Assembly: GCA_026120185.1 (NCBI GenBank)
Contig: JANUWF010000008.1
Coordinates: forward strand, 3,720,001-3,784,000
Source of the DNA: Voacanga thouarsii
Lineage: Eukaryota; Streptophyta; Magnoliopsida; Gentianales; Apocynaceae
Length of the DNA: 64,000 bases
Direction of reading: 5' to 3'
Under the pieces are notes generated by a model, which was not told the origin of the DNA, searched no databases, and was given only the letters and a program-made list of their open reading frames with translations. Position 1 is the stretch's first letter. Each line of letters opens with the position of its first letter. A program made the position numbers and the translations under genes. Shown piece after piece: positions 1-10,995 of the stretch.

Positions 1-1090
1 TCCTTTCCGTCAGCTCTTGTATAATTTTCTATGATAAAGTTGTAAATACTTTGGACAAAAATTTGTGTACTTAAATTTTATAAACTACCATAGTAAGGGG
101 AAAAAATATTCATATTATATGTATTGCGTTTTGTTTTGTTTTTTCTTTTTTAAGAGTATAAATGTTTAATCTTGTGTGGTGTATAATTATTCTACATCAA
201 CTGATTGTTGTGGTAAATTACTTCTTGTAAGTCTTGGACAATGCTCTTCCTACCTTATATACGTCTTTGAAAGTAAAACTAAATCTGTATATTTTTCAAT
301 ATAGCATGAGTGCGCCCTTTAAGTTTGATGTTGAGCCACCTGCAGATGTCTCCAATCTTAGGCATGGGGGTGTGCTGAATTATTCTACCACTAGTTGTTC
401 TAAAAAATTATTTCTAATGAGTTTTGGACAATCTTTTCTTTACAAAACAACTTTTTTGATTGAGTTAGGCTTATATTTTCTAATATGTTTTTATAAAAAC
501 CGAATTTCTATAAATTTTTTAAATATTTTAGACATTCGAAAGTAGGAAGTATCTTGTAAAAATGGGAAGAATGCGAATGTATTGTGGTCGATTTGATTTG
601 ATTGGGCCGAATCAACCCTCCTGACTAAGTAGGATGAAAATGTGTACTATCATAACAGCCTTCCTGTCAAATTGGACATTAAGGTAATCATTCATCGGTT
701 TTATATCCAATTAAACCAAAATCAAACTTGCCTGATGTATAATTAAACTATCTAGGGCAGCCCAGAGTAAAACTTTACATTTAATGATGTACTAATTTGC
801 AGTATAATTGTATCATGCTCTTGATCGACTGATTTAAAATTTTTTAAATGAGGAAAAATTTTAAAAAATTGACAACAAAACAAATTGATATTGTGATAGT
901 TTAATTAATTAAAAATACTCCTTAATCCTAATTATCAAGTAATATGTTGTACGTTCCTTTCACGTTGCGAGCAAATTCTTGCTACAATTCTTGCTACTAA
1001 GTAAATTATTTTTGCAATAGTTGAGTGTTCGACAGTTTTTGGATAATTTATGATTCCATCATTATATATTAAATAGTATTTACTTCATTG
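1..1090. other. AT-rich stretch, no gene recognised
   Basis: No recognisable coding domain, RNA gene or element terminus was found. The longest reading frame (234-545, plus) encodes 103 residues that match nothing I know and has no gene context. Two short segments, about 180-251 and 377-445, look like diverged direct copies: both run from a TTATTCTAC-like start to a TTGGACAAT-like motif about 70 bp later. This may be decayed repeat DNA; its identity is unknown. Confidence 0.5.

Positions 1091-1091
<1 letters not shown>

Positions 1092-1139
<48 letters not shown>
1092..1139. repeat. (TA)n microsatellite
   Basis: An uninterrupted alternating TA run of just under 50 bp. It marks the point where the LTR fragment on its right is truncated. 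Confidence 0.95.
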
Positions 1140-1140
<1 letters not shown>

Positions 1141-1142
<2 letters not shown>

Positions 1143-1463
1143 CTTCGCAGCCAGGGCTGCCTCTGGGCTCCCAACCGATGCTGGCTGTGTTCTGTTCAAT
1201 CCCTGCTTCATTGTTTTTTTGTCTCGAAGTGCGTGCCAACAGCATGTAGCTGGTGCCGCCTCTCCTGTCCTGGCCGACGTTGCCTCTAGTCTGTTTAGCG
1301 ACGATTTTACCTTATTTTACCCCTAAAATCTGAAATAATGCACAAAATACCTTTCCAATGGTAAAATCTTAAATATGAAAGAATATGACCAGTTATTGCA
1401 CAAAATGTATCACAAAATGGCCTCAAATAACTAGGAAATATATAACTAATTTAGGCCCTATCA
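1141..1463 (-). mobile_element. Athila-type LTR, 5'-terminal fragment
   Basis: Read on the minus strand, this begins TGATAGGGCCTAAATTAG and follows, for about 170 bp, the start of the solo LTR at 6410-7894 on the opposite strand. Past that point both copies enter a GC-rich, more variable stretch. The fragment ends at the TA microsatellite, so only the U3 side of the LTR survives. It abuts the viral protease remnant at 1464, so either the LTR inserted there or the two were joined by deletion. No target duplication can be seen because the other end is missing. Confidence 0.75.
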
Positions 1464-1464
1464 A

Positions 1465-1632
1465 TTATTACATAACTTGTGACTTATATAGTTTCCATTA
1501 GATCTAGTATCTATTAAAATATTTATGGGCTTAAATTGTGTTCCATCAAAATATTCTCCTTTTATTTTATAATTACTTAATTCATAGTTTCGAGGTATAA
1601 TGATCTTACTATTTGTTTTATTTATAGGATTA
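1465..1632 (-). pseudogene. Caulimovirid aspartic protease, truncated
   Basis: A short open stretch one frame off the movement-protein ORF encodes about 55 residues around ILIDTRSNGNYIS. This fits the retropepsin active site hydrophobic-D-T-G-(S/A)-x-x-N/S. The glycine of D-T-G reads as arginine (codons at 1503-1511 on the minus strand; GGA to AGA), which should abolish activity. A stop follows about 10 residues later, at the border with the LTR fragment. The known role of this enzyme is to cleave the viral polyprotein. Confidence 0.7.
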
Positions 1633-1636
1633 CTTA

Positions 1637-2400
1637 TTATATGAGTATTGGTAAATGATAATCTTGGTGGTAAAGATTTTTTTTGTGATTAATTTTTTCT
1701 TTTAAATCTAAATTTAAGGGCGTTGAATCTATTTGTTCTATTATAGGCAAACTAGGTACTTGAATTTGACAAATATCATTAAATAAGTAAGAATAATCTA
1801 TTGTGTCTTTTATATGGAAACAATTAGAATGATGTGTATTTGAAATAGTATATGATATTGCATAAGTTATGGAATAAGGTCTATTATTTTCATAGAAAAA
1901 ATCTTTTATTTTAAAATTTTGTACTAAGCTTAACGTTTTATCAAAATCTTTATCCTTTATATTATAAGCTATTCTTAGGTAAATATTAAATTTTAATTTG
2001 CCATATTGAAGATTTCCTCTCAAAATTCCTAAGCATGCTTCCTTTCTATTTCTAATTCTATTATCCATTATTGCTAAATCTATTGGTGTATCTAATCCTT
2101 CTTTAAAGGTTTCTTTAATAATTATTTGTATAGCACCTATATGTATCCATCCAAGGCTATATTTAATTTCTGGTTTTAATTTTTGTATTTTATCTTCAAT
2201 ATCTTTTTTTTTAATAATGGTATAATTACTTTATTATTTGTTAAAGATATTTCTAAGGCTCTTTTTTGGATATTTAATCCATAATAAAAATGATGTTTTC
2301 TAGGTTTTATTCCTAATTTTCCAATGTATTAACATGAAATCTTGAATAATTTGTTAATGAAAATTTTTCTTGTTGTTTGTTTCAATTTTCTTTTATCTAT
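1637..2400 (-). pseudogene. Caulimovirid movement protein (30K superfamily), frameshifted
   Basis: The intact part (1637-2068, continuing open upstream to about 2208) shows the conserved caulimovirid movement-protein core: a W-x-H-x-G-A segment, D-N-R-I with a nearby R-K-E, L-G-x-x-x-G-N-L-x-Y-G-K, L-S-L-V-x-x-F and S-x-T-x-H-H-S. Proteins of this family form tubules through plasmodesmata and move virus between cells. A nine-A run at about 2209-2217 shifts the frame by one; upstream, a K-P-R-K-H-H-type segment continues the N-terminal part in another frame to roughly 2400. The protease follows directly, suggesting an original polyprotein. Confidence 0.8.
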
Positions 2401-2539
2401 TAATATTTCTTTATTATGTTCTCTTGAAGATTCTTCTTCTTTATCTATTATTGGAACTATTTCAATTATTTCAGTATTATTCATCTTCAGAGGATTATGT
2501 GTATTCTGTATATGTTAATATAAATATACTTTCATCTGT

Positions 2540-3804
2540 GCTTAATTCTTCAAAATTATCTATCTGAATAAATTCTCCTTCTGCAATCATTTTTTGAATA
2601 TCTTCGTCAATTTCAATTTTCTTTTTATTTTTATCAAATTTTTTCTGGTATTCATTTGCATAATGTCCAAGTTCTTTACAATAATAGCATTGACATTCTT
2701 TAACATTTTTCTTTCTTCTTTTAAAAGTTGGTTTCAGAGGTTTCTTTTATTTCATCTTTTTATAATATCGAGTTTTCCTTTTCTTAAAATATCTTTTCGT
2801 ATATTGTTTTCTCTTTTTATACTTTCTTTTAACTTTATTATAATAATAAGGACTATCACATCCTATCATTAAAGGTAATTTTGGTTTACCACAACAAAAT
2901 GAAATCTTTTTGCTTAATCCTCTAGTTAATTTGGCTAAAATGGCATCTCCACACCATTCGCTTAATTTATCCCTACAATGAACAATTCTTTTACCTAAGG
3001 TATCGTTTTCACCAGGTTTATAGGTATCAATTACTTTTTTCCCCCAGGGGTTAGGTATCTTGGTAAAAAAACAAAGGTAAGTATGATAAAGTATTTGGTA
3101 TTTGATTATAAATATGGTAATAATAATCTTGGAAAATGCATATATACCTATCTATTTCACACATATCACATAATTGTAATCTTAATAAATATATTAAGTA
3201 TTTTTTGTGTAGTTGCTGGATCTTTGAAGAAGTTACCTTCTCCTAAAAATTCAAGTTTTAATACTTATGTAGCTCATGTAATTATATTAGATAAACTATC
3301 ACCTATATCAAATACAGTTTGTTGAACATCTTCTGAAAGATTTTGCCAATATCTTAATGCACTATTTAGTAGACTTATGGGTATAAAATATCTTACTAAT
3401 TCTTTATCTAATTCATTGACAGTAATAGCTATTCTCATAGTAGTTTCCTATTTATCTATAGCTTCTTCAGCATTTGAAATATAGTCTATATTTAGAACTA
3501 TTCCAAAGGGATTTATGGGTTCAGCTCTCATTTCTTCTAAAGGAGTAAATTTATTCGTCTGTTGTTGCATAACTGAACTAATTCTAGCATAACCTTTAAT
3601 AGGTTTATCAAAAGCTTGTGAAGGATTTTTACTTGTACTGGGGATATCTAAAATATTAGGATTATATTCTAGATTATATTCTGGCTTGATCTCAGTTATT
3701 TCAGGTTTCAAATTTATAAATTGACCTTCCATATTAATATCTCCAGTCTTTGTTATTAGATTTTCCATGTCAGAGGAAATGTCATTGGTATCAACATTAC
3801 TCAT
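2540..3804 (-). pseudogene. Caulimovirid capsid protein, degraded
   Basis: Starts at an ATG at 3804, about 10 nt after the preceding ORF. The first 118 residues are open and acidic. The reading then continues through stops and frameshifts with a Y-W-x-x-L-S-E-D-V-Q-Q core and a D-P-A-T-T motif, then a Lys/Arg-rich stretch (about 2710-2880) and a zinc finger (2648-2689). This acidic, core, basic, CCHC arrangement is that of caulimovirid coat proteins, where the finger binds nucleic acid. The last metal ligand is changed from Cys to Tyr (TGC to TAC). An acidic tail follows before movement-protein sequence begins. Confidence 0.75.
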
Positions 3805-3814
3805 TTCCTTTATA

Positions 3815-4111
3815 TCATTTTAGTATATCCATTTTTTCTAAGTGTCTTTGTAATGGACTCTTCTTTTCATCGGGAATTATGATTCTTGTTTCTTTTTCCA
3901 TTTTAGTCACTATCTCTTTTTTCTTTTCTTTATCCTTTTGTTGTAACAAGGTTCGAATTAAGACTGTCATCTTATCTATTTCTAATATTTTCTTTTCTCC
4001 ATCACTGATAATAGTTTTTTGTATTTCTATTAAAGCTTTGTCTAATTTAGTAGCCACATCAGGTTCTGCTAAAATTATAAATTTTTGTTTATCCATCTTT
4101 TTGTATTCCAC
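3815..4111 (-). CDS. Small viral ORF upstream of capsid (98 aa, still open)
   Basis: An uninterrupted ORF of 98 codons, or 93 if the second Met at 4096 is used. The second start overlaps the stop of the upstream ORF by a few nucleotides (ATGGATAA), a coupling common in caulimovirids, so I prefer it. The product is very rich in Lys and Glu, with hydrophobic residues spaced as in an amphipathic coiled coil. Caulimovirids encode small coiled-coil virion-associated proteins near the capsid gene; that role is plausible by position and composition only. No sequence match is claimed. Confidence 0.5.
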   Translation of the reverse strand: MEYKKMDKQKFIILAEPDVATKLDKALIEIQKTIISDGEKKILEIDKMTVLIRTLLQQKDKEKKKEIVTKMEKETRIIIPDEKKSPLQRHLEKMDILK

Positions 4112-4430
4112 TTGATTCTGCTTGAGTTAAGTCTTTAATTTCAAGGGGACTTAGATTATTAAAGTTTTCGAGGAAATATAAGAAATCTACTTCTTCTATA
4201 TCGTCAAATTGTTTAAAATCTTCTAGCTTAGGACTATGATCCTTCCTATATCGTACACTATTACTTCATATTTCTAAAATATTAGTTAGCATATATGTTC
4301 TTAATGTGAACACAGGTAAAGTCACTTTTATTTCTTCTCTAAGTCTTTTAAATTGACTTTCAATTTTTTCAAGTTCTTCTAAATTTGGTTTTTGTCTAAT
4401 AATTGGTCTAATAGGTGGTCTTCAAGGCAT
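4089..4430 (-). pseudogene. Small viral ORF with internal stops
   Basis: Begins two nucleotides after the stop of the Asn-rich ORF. It encodes about 113 residues with P-P-I-R-P-I-I-R-Q-K-P near the N-terminus, a charged middle part and an acidic end. Two in-frame stops, at the third codon and near the middle, break it. The packing and the end overlapping the next ORF support it as a real viral ORF. Function unknown; an ORF1/ORF2-type accessory protein of the virus is possible. Confidence 0.5.
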
Positions 4431-4432
4431 CT

Positions 4433-4795
<363 letters not shown>

Positions 4796-4906
4796 TATTT
4801 AAATATAGGTATATATGTCTACCTATATATTTGTATAGGTATGTATACCTATGTACCTATATAGGTATACATACATCTATATCTATTTGAATATATACCT
4901 ATATTT

Positions 4907-4953
<47 letters not shown>

Positions 4954-5088
4954 TTGGTATGTATATATGTATGTATATATATGGTGTATATGTATATATA
5001 TGTATCTATATATGTTTATATATCTATGTATATATATGTGTACCTATATATTTATATATATGTATATAGATACCTATGTATAAGAACA
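4796..5088. repeat. AT-rich microsatellites between virus and copia
   Basis: Imperfect (TATACC/TATAGG)-like repeats, a (CA)n run at about 4911-4943 and (TATG)n-like DNA. No gene. The last five bases, GAACA (5084-5088), are the left target-site duplication of the copia element that follows. Confidence 0.9.
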
Positions 5089-8000
5089 TGTTGGAATGTA
5101 TGCCCTCTAGGCTAGGTTTTTGATATAATTATCGAATTTATTAATAAAAGAATTTATTCTCAAAATTTGTTTGTGAATTTACAATTTATTTGTACACGAT
5201 TTATATTTGGAAAAGACCTATTGTATTTAAGTAAGTAATCTAAATGAATGGTGATTTTTCGTAGTAAGGTATAGATCACGGGTTGCTTGACACATCAACG
5301 TTTGTTCTTAACCGATTGATGAGAAAGGGAATCTCATCATATTTAGGTTATTGTGTTATAAATTCCAAATGGGGAATAGTTTACCTTTAGCTAGTGAGTA
5401 GTCCACTCACTTTATAGTATAAGCGTATTTCGAATACGTAGAATAGGACCTGTAATAGTGGTTTCTAAAAGTACTATTTAGAAAAAACCCAGACTATTAC
5501 TTCTACAGCGTGGACTAATACTGTATCGCTTGAGTATAAGTTGGTAGTTTGACAAAGTTGGAAGCATGTAATTTGATATATTGTAGTTGAGGTTCTATTG
5601 TTGAACCAATATACTTGTATGTTGAGTATATATGACTAGTTAGTTAAGACAGACTTGTACAAGATAGCTTCTATGATGTATCGCCCCTTGTGACTATTCG
5701 AATGATCTAAATATCTAGGGCCCTAGGGAACATGACTTAGATGTTTGCTTTAGGGTAGCTCCCTTGGAAAGCAGAAACATTCTAGGAGTCGTTGATCATT
5801 GGACTAAAGGTCTAAGGATGGTAGATGTCTTTTAGAGAGGTGTTAGTATACTCTTCCTCTTTAAATGTACGACGATGGGTAAAGGGGTATTTTAGTCATT
5901 ACACCTGTAGGTCAGAGACTTTGCTAACGCAGCATTGTCCTTGGAATCAATATTTTCATATGGTGATATTAGAAAATATTTAAAATGAAAAATACAGCTA
6001 TTTCTATAGCAGGGGTATTTTGGTCATTTTAATAGTCAAGACAATGTGCTTTTGGTCCTCGAAATAGCCCATAAGTCTTGATGATTTTGGGTTGAGGGAT
6101 TGTTCTTGTATAAAATGAATTTTATTTTATTCAAGTAGCCTAATTTATTTATTGGGCTATAATAAAATAAATGGTCCAAAAAGAGAGAATTATATATTGG
6201 CCCATTTGGGTTATTTAATTAATTGAATTATTGGGCTTGTATTAGTCCAGGAATAATTAAATTGAATTAAAGGCTTAACGCAATGAACTGGGCCAAGGCT
6301 TGAGGTTGTATTGGTCCATATGAGTTATTTAATTATTGGGCATATATTGGTCCAGGAATAATTAAATTGAATTAAAAGTTTAACCCAATGAATTGGGTCA
6401 TAGGCCCATTCATAGGGGCTAAATTAGTCATATTTTTCCTAGTTATTTGAGGTTCTTTTGTGACACATTTTGTTCAATAACTAGTTATATTCCTTTATAT
6501 TTGAGATTTTACCCTTGGAAAGGTATTTTGTTCATTATTACAGATTTTTGGGGTAAAATGAAACAAAAACATCGCAAAACAGAAAAGAAGCGGTGCCGGC
6601 TAGGGCCCTAGAACTGGCGCCGGCCATGCACTATTGACACGTACTTCGAAGCGACGGAAAAATGGTGAAACAAAGCAAAACAGAGTCAAACCGGTGCCGA
6701 CACCAAGAATCAAGGTGGCGCCGGCTGCATTCTGGTCTTCATGATGTGAAATTCAAAGAAAAATCGGCAAACAAGTAGAAAAACAGAACACAATCGGTGC
6801 CAGCTACAAGAGCCAAGGCGACGCAGGTTGTGCCCTGAAGTTAAGGCGGTACTTGATTTTTTCTACGTGGTTTTTGGTAATCTGTGGAGTTTTGATACTT
6901 TCCAACTTCTACTCGACCAAGAACATTGTACCCACGAGTTTAGGCACTTCCTAAGCCTATAATAGATGAAAAACACAAGGGAAAATGGAGAATTCATTGA
7001 TCATCACAGAAAATCGCTCAAATCAAAAGAGGAATTCTTCAATTCAAGGAGGGTTGTACAAGAAGGTCTTCAAAGGAAGAAGAAGGAGGCTTGTCTATGA
7101 GTGCTTTTTTACTTTGTTTTCTTTTTCTTGAACAATGATATGTTAATTGTTTCATTGTAATTTGACATTGTTTTAGATATTCATAATTCTTAGAGTTATT
7201 TGATCTTTTGATTAATTGATTGTTCTTCTTGGTATTTAATTACTTGGGCGTATTACAAGATTAATTGGTTGTTTCTTTTCATTAACTTGTTAGACTAAAG
7301 AGGTTGATGGTAGTTGCAATTGATTGATTTCATATTTATTGGCTGTTAACTTGCTAGACCAAAGAGGTTAATTACTGAGGATTGAGTAATTAAAGGTTAA
7401 TTGATGTTTGCCAGACCAAGGATTCATTAATTAATTTCATGCTTTAAATTTGCCAGACCAAGGAAATTTAATCAAGGATTGTATTTAATGCATCTTTTGG
7501 ATGAATTAGTTGAGACAAACCAAGTGATGCTAATTTACCTTTATCCTTCATGGTGCCAAGAGAAGAATTAGTTATGATATTGGTTAGGTCATTTGAGATC
7601 ATATTTGTCTAAACAATGGTTTGAGTTACATAATTCTACATCCTTGACATGTATATATTTTTATTTTTCTTTTCTTTTCTTTTGTTTTATTTGTTTTTCA
7701 CTTTATCGAGTCGGTTAAACAATGAAAGAAAGGTAATTAATGTCTAATTGTTCCTTGAGGATCGACACTCATTTGAACTCTATGCTCGGTTAATGATGAG
7801 TACGCTTGCTCATATGTGTAGTTTAGGTTTAACATTTTAATTTAAACTTGATTGGGAATATGCTTATTTTTATACCCAAATAAATAACACATCACCCATA
7901 GGCCTGGTTAATGGCTTAACATGACATGGGCCTTAGGGCTTCTCTGATTCTTCTGCCTCTGTTCAATTTGTCATTACACCTGAATAATAGCCTATTATTA

Positions 8001-8418
8001 AGGTAGTTGAGATTCAAGAGAACAGTAGGAGTTTTTACACAGAATGTCATTGTTTTTCTCTAGCCCTTCTTCTTCTTCTCTCTATAGATAATGACCTGTG
8101 TGCTATTCAATAGCAAGAATAGAGCCACAGAAGATCATCCTCTTCATCCTTAGCATTCACTAAACTTTCAGGCACGGGTTATATTCCAAAAGACCGAAAC
8201 GTTGTGTTGATGCATAGAAGAAGCCAACGGCTTGCGGGACAACAACCTGAAGAAAGGATCTCAAAACCAAAAGTGGTTCAGACTAAGTCGTCCACACCTC
8301 CTAGACTAGTGAAACCACACAGAGGCAAAAGAAAAAAATTTCTTCCACTACTTTTCTGCATGTGCTCTATTTCTAGCATGCTACTGTGTGTTTTTATTTT
8401 TTCTGTTTTTAACCTTCA
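5089..8418 (+). mobile_element. Copia-1 5' LTR, interrupted by a solo LTR
   Basis: Begins TGTTGGAATG and ends CCTTCA, immediately before the primer site. The aligned 3' LTR is 1851 bp; here the same sequence is split at 6409/7895 by a foreign LTR. The last 200 bp encode an open frame of about 70 residues, also open in the 3' LTR (15755-15967), basic then hydrophobic, ending at the LTR border. Confidence 0.92.
6410..7894 (+). mobile_element. Athila-type solo LTR nested in the copia-1 LTR
   Basis: A 1485-bp insert flanked by CCCAT on both sides (6405-6409 and 7895-7899); the uninterrupted copia-1 3' LTR has this site once. It starts TCATAGGGGC (TG expected, one base changed) and ends CACATCA, as do the other Athila-type LTRs here. 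No internal sequence is present, so it arose by LTR-LTR recombination. Its U3 side holds three units of about 102 bp starting near CGGTGCC at 6591, 6692 and 6795. Confidence 0.9.
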
Positions 8419-8420
8419 AG

Positions 8421-8433
8421 TGGTATCAAAGCA
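8421..8433 (+). other. Copia-1 primer-binding site
   Basis: TGGTATCAAAGCA, two bases after the 5' LTR, matches the plant copia primer site complementary to the 3' end of initiator Met tRNA (usual TGGTATCAGAGC) with one G-to-A change. Confidence 0.9.
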
Positions 8434-10213
8434 TAGCTTATATGGCAATATAGGATGCATGTTAGTGAATAAAAATGGCCAGATGCTTGTTTGATCATAA
8501 TTTGTGATCCTTCGTATTTCTAGTATAGGTAGTGATGCGTTGTATGTCTCGCGGTTGAGACATAGGAAGTTTATAATTATTATTATTTTTTTTTTTTTGT
8601 GGCTTTCATAGTATTCATGTAAACCTATAATTAAAGGCATAGGCATTTGTAGTTTGTTTTGGATGATTTCTGGTGAAATCTGTGCAAAAAATAGAGCAGG
8701 GGAGCGTCTGAAACGCCTCAGAGAAAAATCAAAGAAGACTACCACTGTAGCAGCCGAGCCGCGAAGCTGAGCCATTTAAGCCAAGCCGCTCTGCATCTGT
8801 GAGGGGAGCTGAGGTTGCCCAAGCCAGCCACGGTTTGGAGCCATAGCTGGGCTTGAGATGGCCTTGGCTCAGCCCTGCGCGCGAGGAAGCTTCCTCGTGG
8901 AAGTAACAGGTTCCTCATGGAAACTAGGCAGCAGCTTCCTCGCGGAAGTTGCTATGCGGGCACCCGGGACCAGGCACCCGCCCAGGATCATGGTCTTTTC
9001 CCATGGGCCATGATCGTGTATGGGGGTGCACTAGACCAGACGGAATTTTTTTTTTTTTAAATTTTTGGTCCCATAACAGGCGAAATTATTTTTATTGCAA
9101 TAGTAATATTCTTTGAATATTTTGCATGAAAAATAATAGTAAAGGAAAATTAGGATTAAACATGACCATTAATTAATTAATGTGTTTAATATTATTATTT
9201 GGACACTTAGGTTAAAATAATAGAAAAGCATGAAAACGTTTACAGTTTTCTAGCATGGTTAATTCTTTTTATGCCCTATGTGCGCATTTTCTCAAAGACC
9301 AAAGTCTTTGGAAATTTATGACAAGATAAACATTTTTCAAATTAAAAAAATGGTTATTTTTAACTTAGACAAAAATTAATCCTTGGATATTTTCTCAAAG
9401 GATTTAATCCTTGACATAGAAAATATTTTAGATTTAGATATTTTGTAAGTTAAAATAGAATGCCATTTTTGTTTTAATTTTGCACTAGAAAATTATTTTT
9501 GTCAAATTAAACTTGAGACTAAAGTCTCTAGAGAGTTTAAAAGGAAAATTTTGGAAGTCATTAAGTTGTTAACTGTGTAAAATAAATTCATAGAAAATCT
9601 CTTAAAGGATTTAACCTTGACATAGAGATTTATGAATTTATATATTTTACAAAGAGTTAAGGGATACTTAATAGGATATTTTCAAAATGATATTTTCTTT
9701 CAAAACCTTGTTTAAAAAGACTAAGTGGGAGAGGGGTTCCAATGGCTCCACGACTTCCATCACGATCCTCATTAGAGATCGTGAGTCCCCTCGCATCACC
9801 CTGGGAGTGAACTCGTATAGGATGGGGATACCACAAAGATTTAGAACTAATGGATAGATGTAATTAATAATCCGGGATACGTGCTATGATCGGCCAGCCC
9901 ACGTTAGAGGTTATAGTGCAAGAAATGTCCATAGGAAATGAGAAGAAATGACCATCCCATCGATTGAGTTATCTTCTAGATCATTACCTAAAAGAGAAAT
10001 TAATTTGTGGTGGTTAATATACTTAGCTTAGGAAGCTATTAATCTTCCCAAGAAGTTATGTCAATTTTCCTAAGAGCCAAATTAATCATATTAAAGATAA
10101 TAGTGATAGTGTTAACTATTATCGGATTTAATATGAGGATAAAGTGCACAAATTATTTTTGTTTTTCCACAAACTGAGATTTTTTTATTTTTTATTTTTT
10201 GATTTTTCAATAA
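8434..10213 (+). other. Copia-1 untranslated leader
   Basis: About 1.8 kb between primer site and gag with no usable ORF. It has a GC-rich part (about 8700-9040) with repeated GAGCC and TTCCTCG words, then AT-rich DNA. A segment with AAAGGATTTAA followed by CCTTGACATAG occurs twice (about 9395-9450 and 9597-9655), and these words can pair into short hairpins. A long structured leader is usual for plant copia elements; packaging or dimerisation signals would lie here. Confidence 0.6.
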
Positions 10214-10995
10214 TGGTTGTTGGAGGTTCTTTTAGTCCTTTTGGCCGTTATTCTCCGAGAGAATAAGCTAACGGGTCCAAATTATGTGGACTGAAAAAGA
10301 AACTTAGACATAATACTCACTGCCGAGGAGTATAAGTATGTCCTCCACGAAACCGGCCCTGTTATCGGGGAAGGTTCCATCGATGTTGAGCACGAGGTTA
10401 AGAAGGCCGACGAAATGACTTATTGCTACATGTTGGCCTCTATGTCTAATGTATTTTAGTTCAAACACGAGCACATGGCTACTGTGTATGACATTAGCCA
10501 ATTATTAACCACGATGTTCATTGATAAGAGCTGGCCCATAAGGTAGGAAGCTCTTAGGATGATCATAAACACTAAGACGGCTGAGGGAGCATCAGTCAGG
10601 GAGTATATGCTCAAAATGATTGTTGCTTTCGAGGAATCAGAAGTCTTAGGGGCTGTTATTAACTCCGAGAGCCAAGTGGACATAGTTCTCAAATCTCTGT
10701 CGGGCCTTTTTACTTAGTTCAAGTTGAACTATAACATGAACAAGTTAAACATGAGTTTAACTGAGTTAATAAAAAAGCTTCAAGTGACAGAGAAGGTCAT
10801 GAAGCCATAGTCCAAGACTGTAATTGCTAAGGCTTCTTCTTCTAGAACTAGGCCCAAGCCCAAGAAATTCAAGAAAAAGAAAGGAAATGCAGTAGCCCAG
10901 CCCAAGAACCAACCCAACAAGCCAAAGGGCAAGTGCTTCAAGTGTGGGCAAAAGGGACACTAGAAAAATGAGTGTCCAAAGCTTCAGGCCAAGAA
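10214..10995 (+). pseudogene. Copia-1 gag (UBN2-type, CCHC knuckle)
   Basis: One continuous frame from about 10262 encodes the copia gag core: an L-T-G-P-N-Y start, A-D-E-M and M-L-A-S-M-S-N, later S-L-T-E-L-I-x-x-L-Q, a Lys/Pro-rich linker and a zinc knuckle C-x2-C-x4-H-x4-C at 10933-10974. Gag forms the virus-like particle and binds RNA. Six in-frame stops (at 10292, 10457, 10544, 10715, 10808, 10961) break it with no indel. The stop inside the knuckle sits where copia gags usually have Trp. The first codons (10214-10261) are in a shifted frame. Confidence 0.85.

Noticed and set aside
234..545. 103-codon plus-strand frame as a host gene
   Set aside because: No domain, no neighbours or splice structure, and AT-rich composition like its surroundings.
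2370..4115. Plus-strand frames at 2370-2567, 2594-2872, 3083-3325 and 3750-4115
   Set aside because: Antisense to the viral capsid and small ORFs; composition explained by the complementary coding strand.
8416..8775. Minus-strand frame of 119 codons
   Set aside because: Lies across the primer site and leader of copia-1 on the wrong strand; no known domain.
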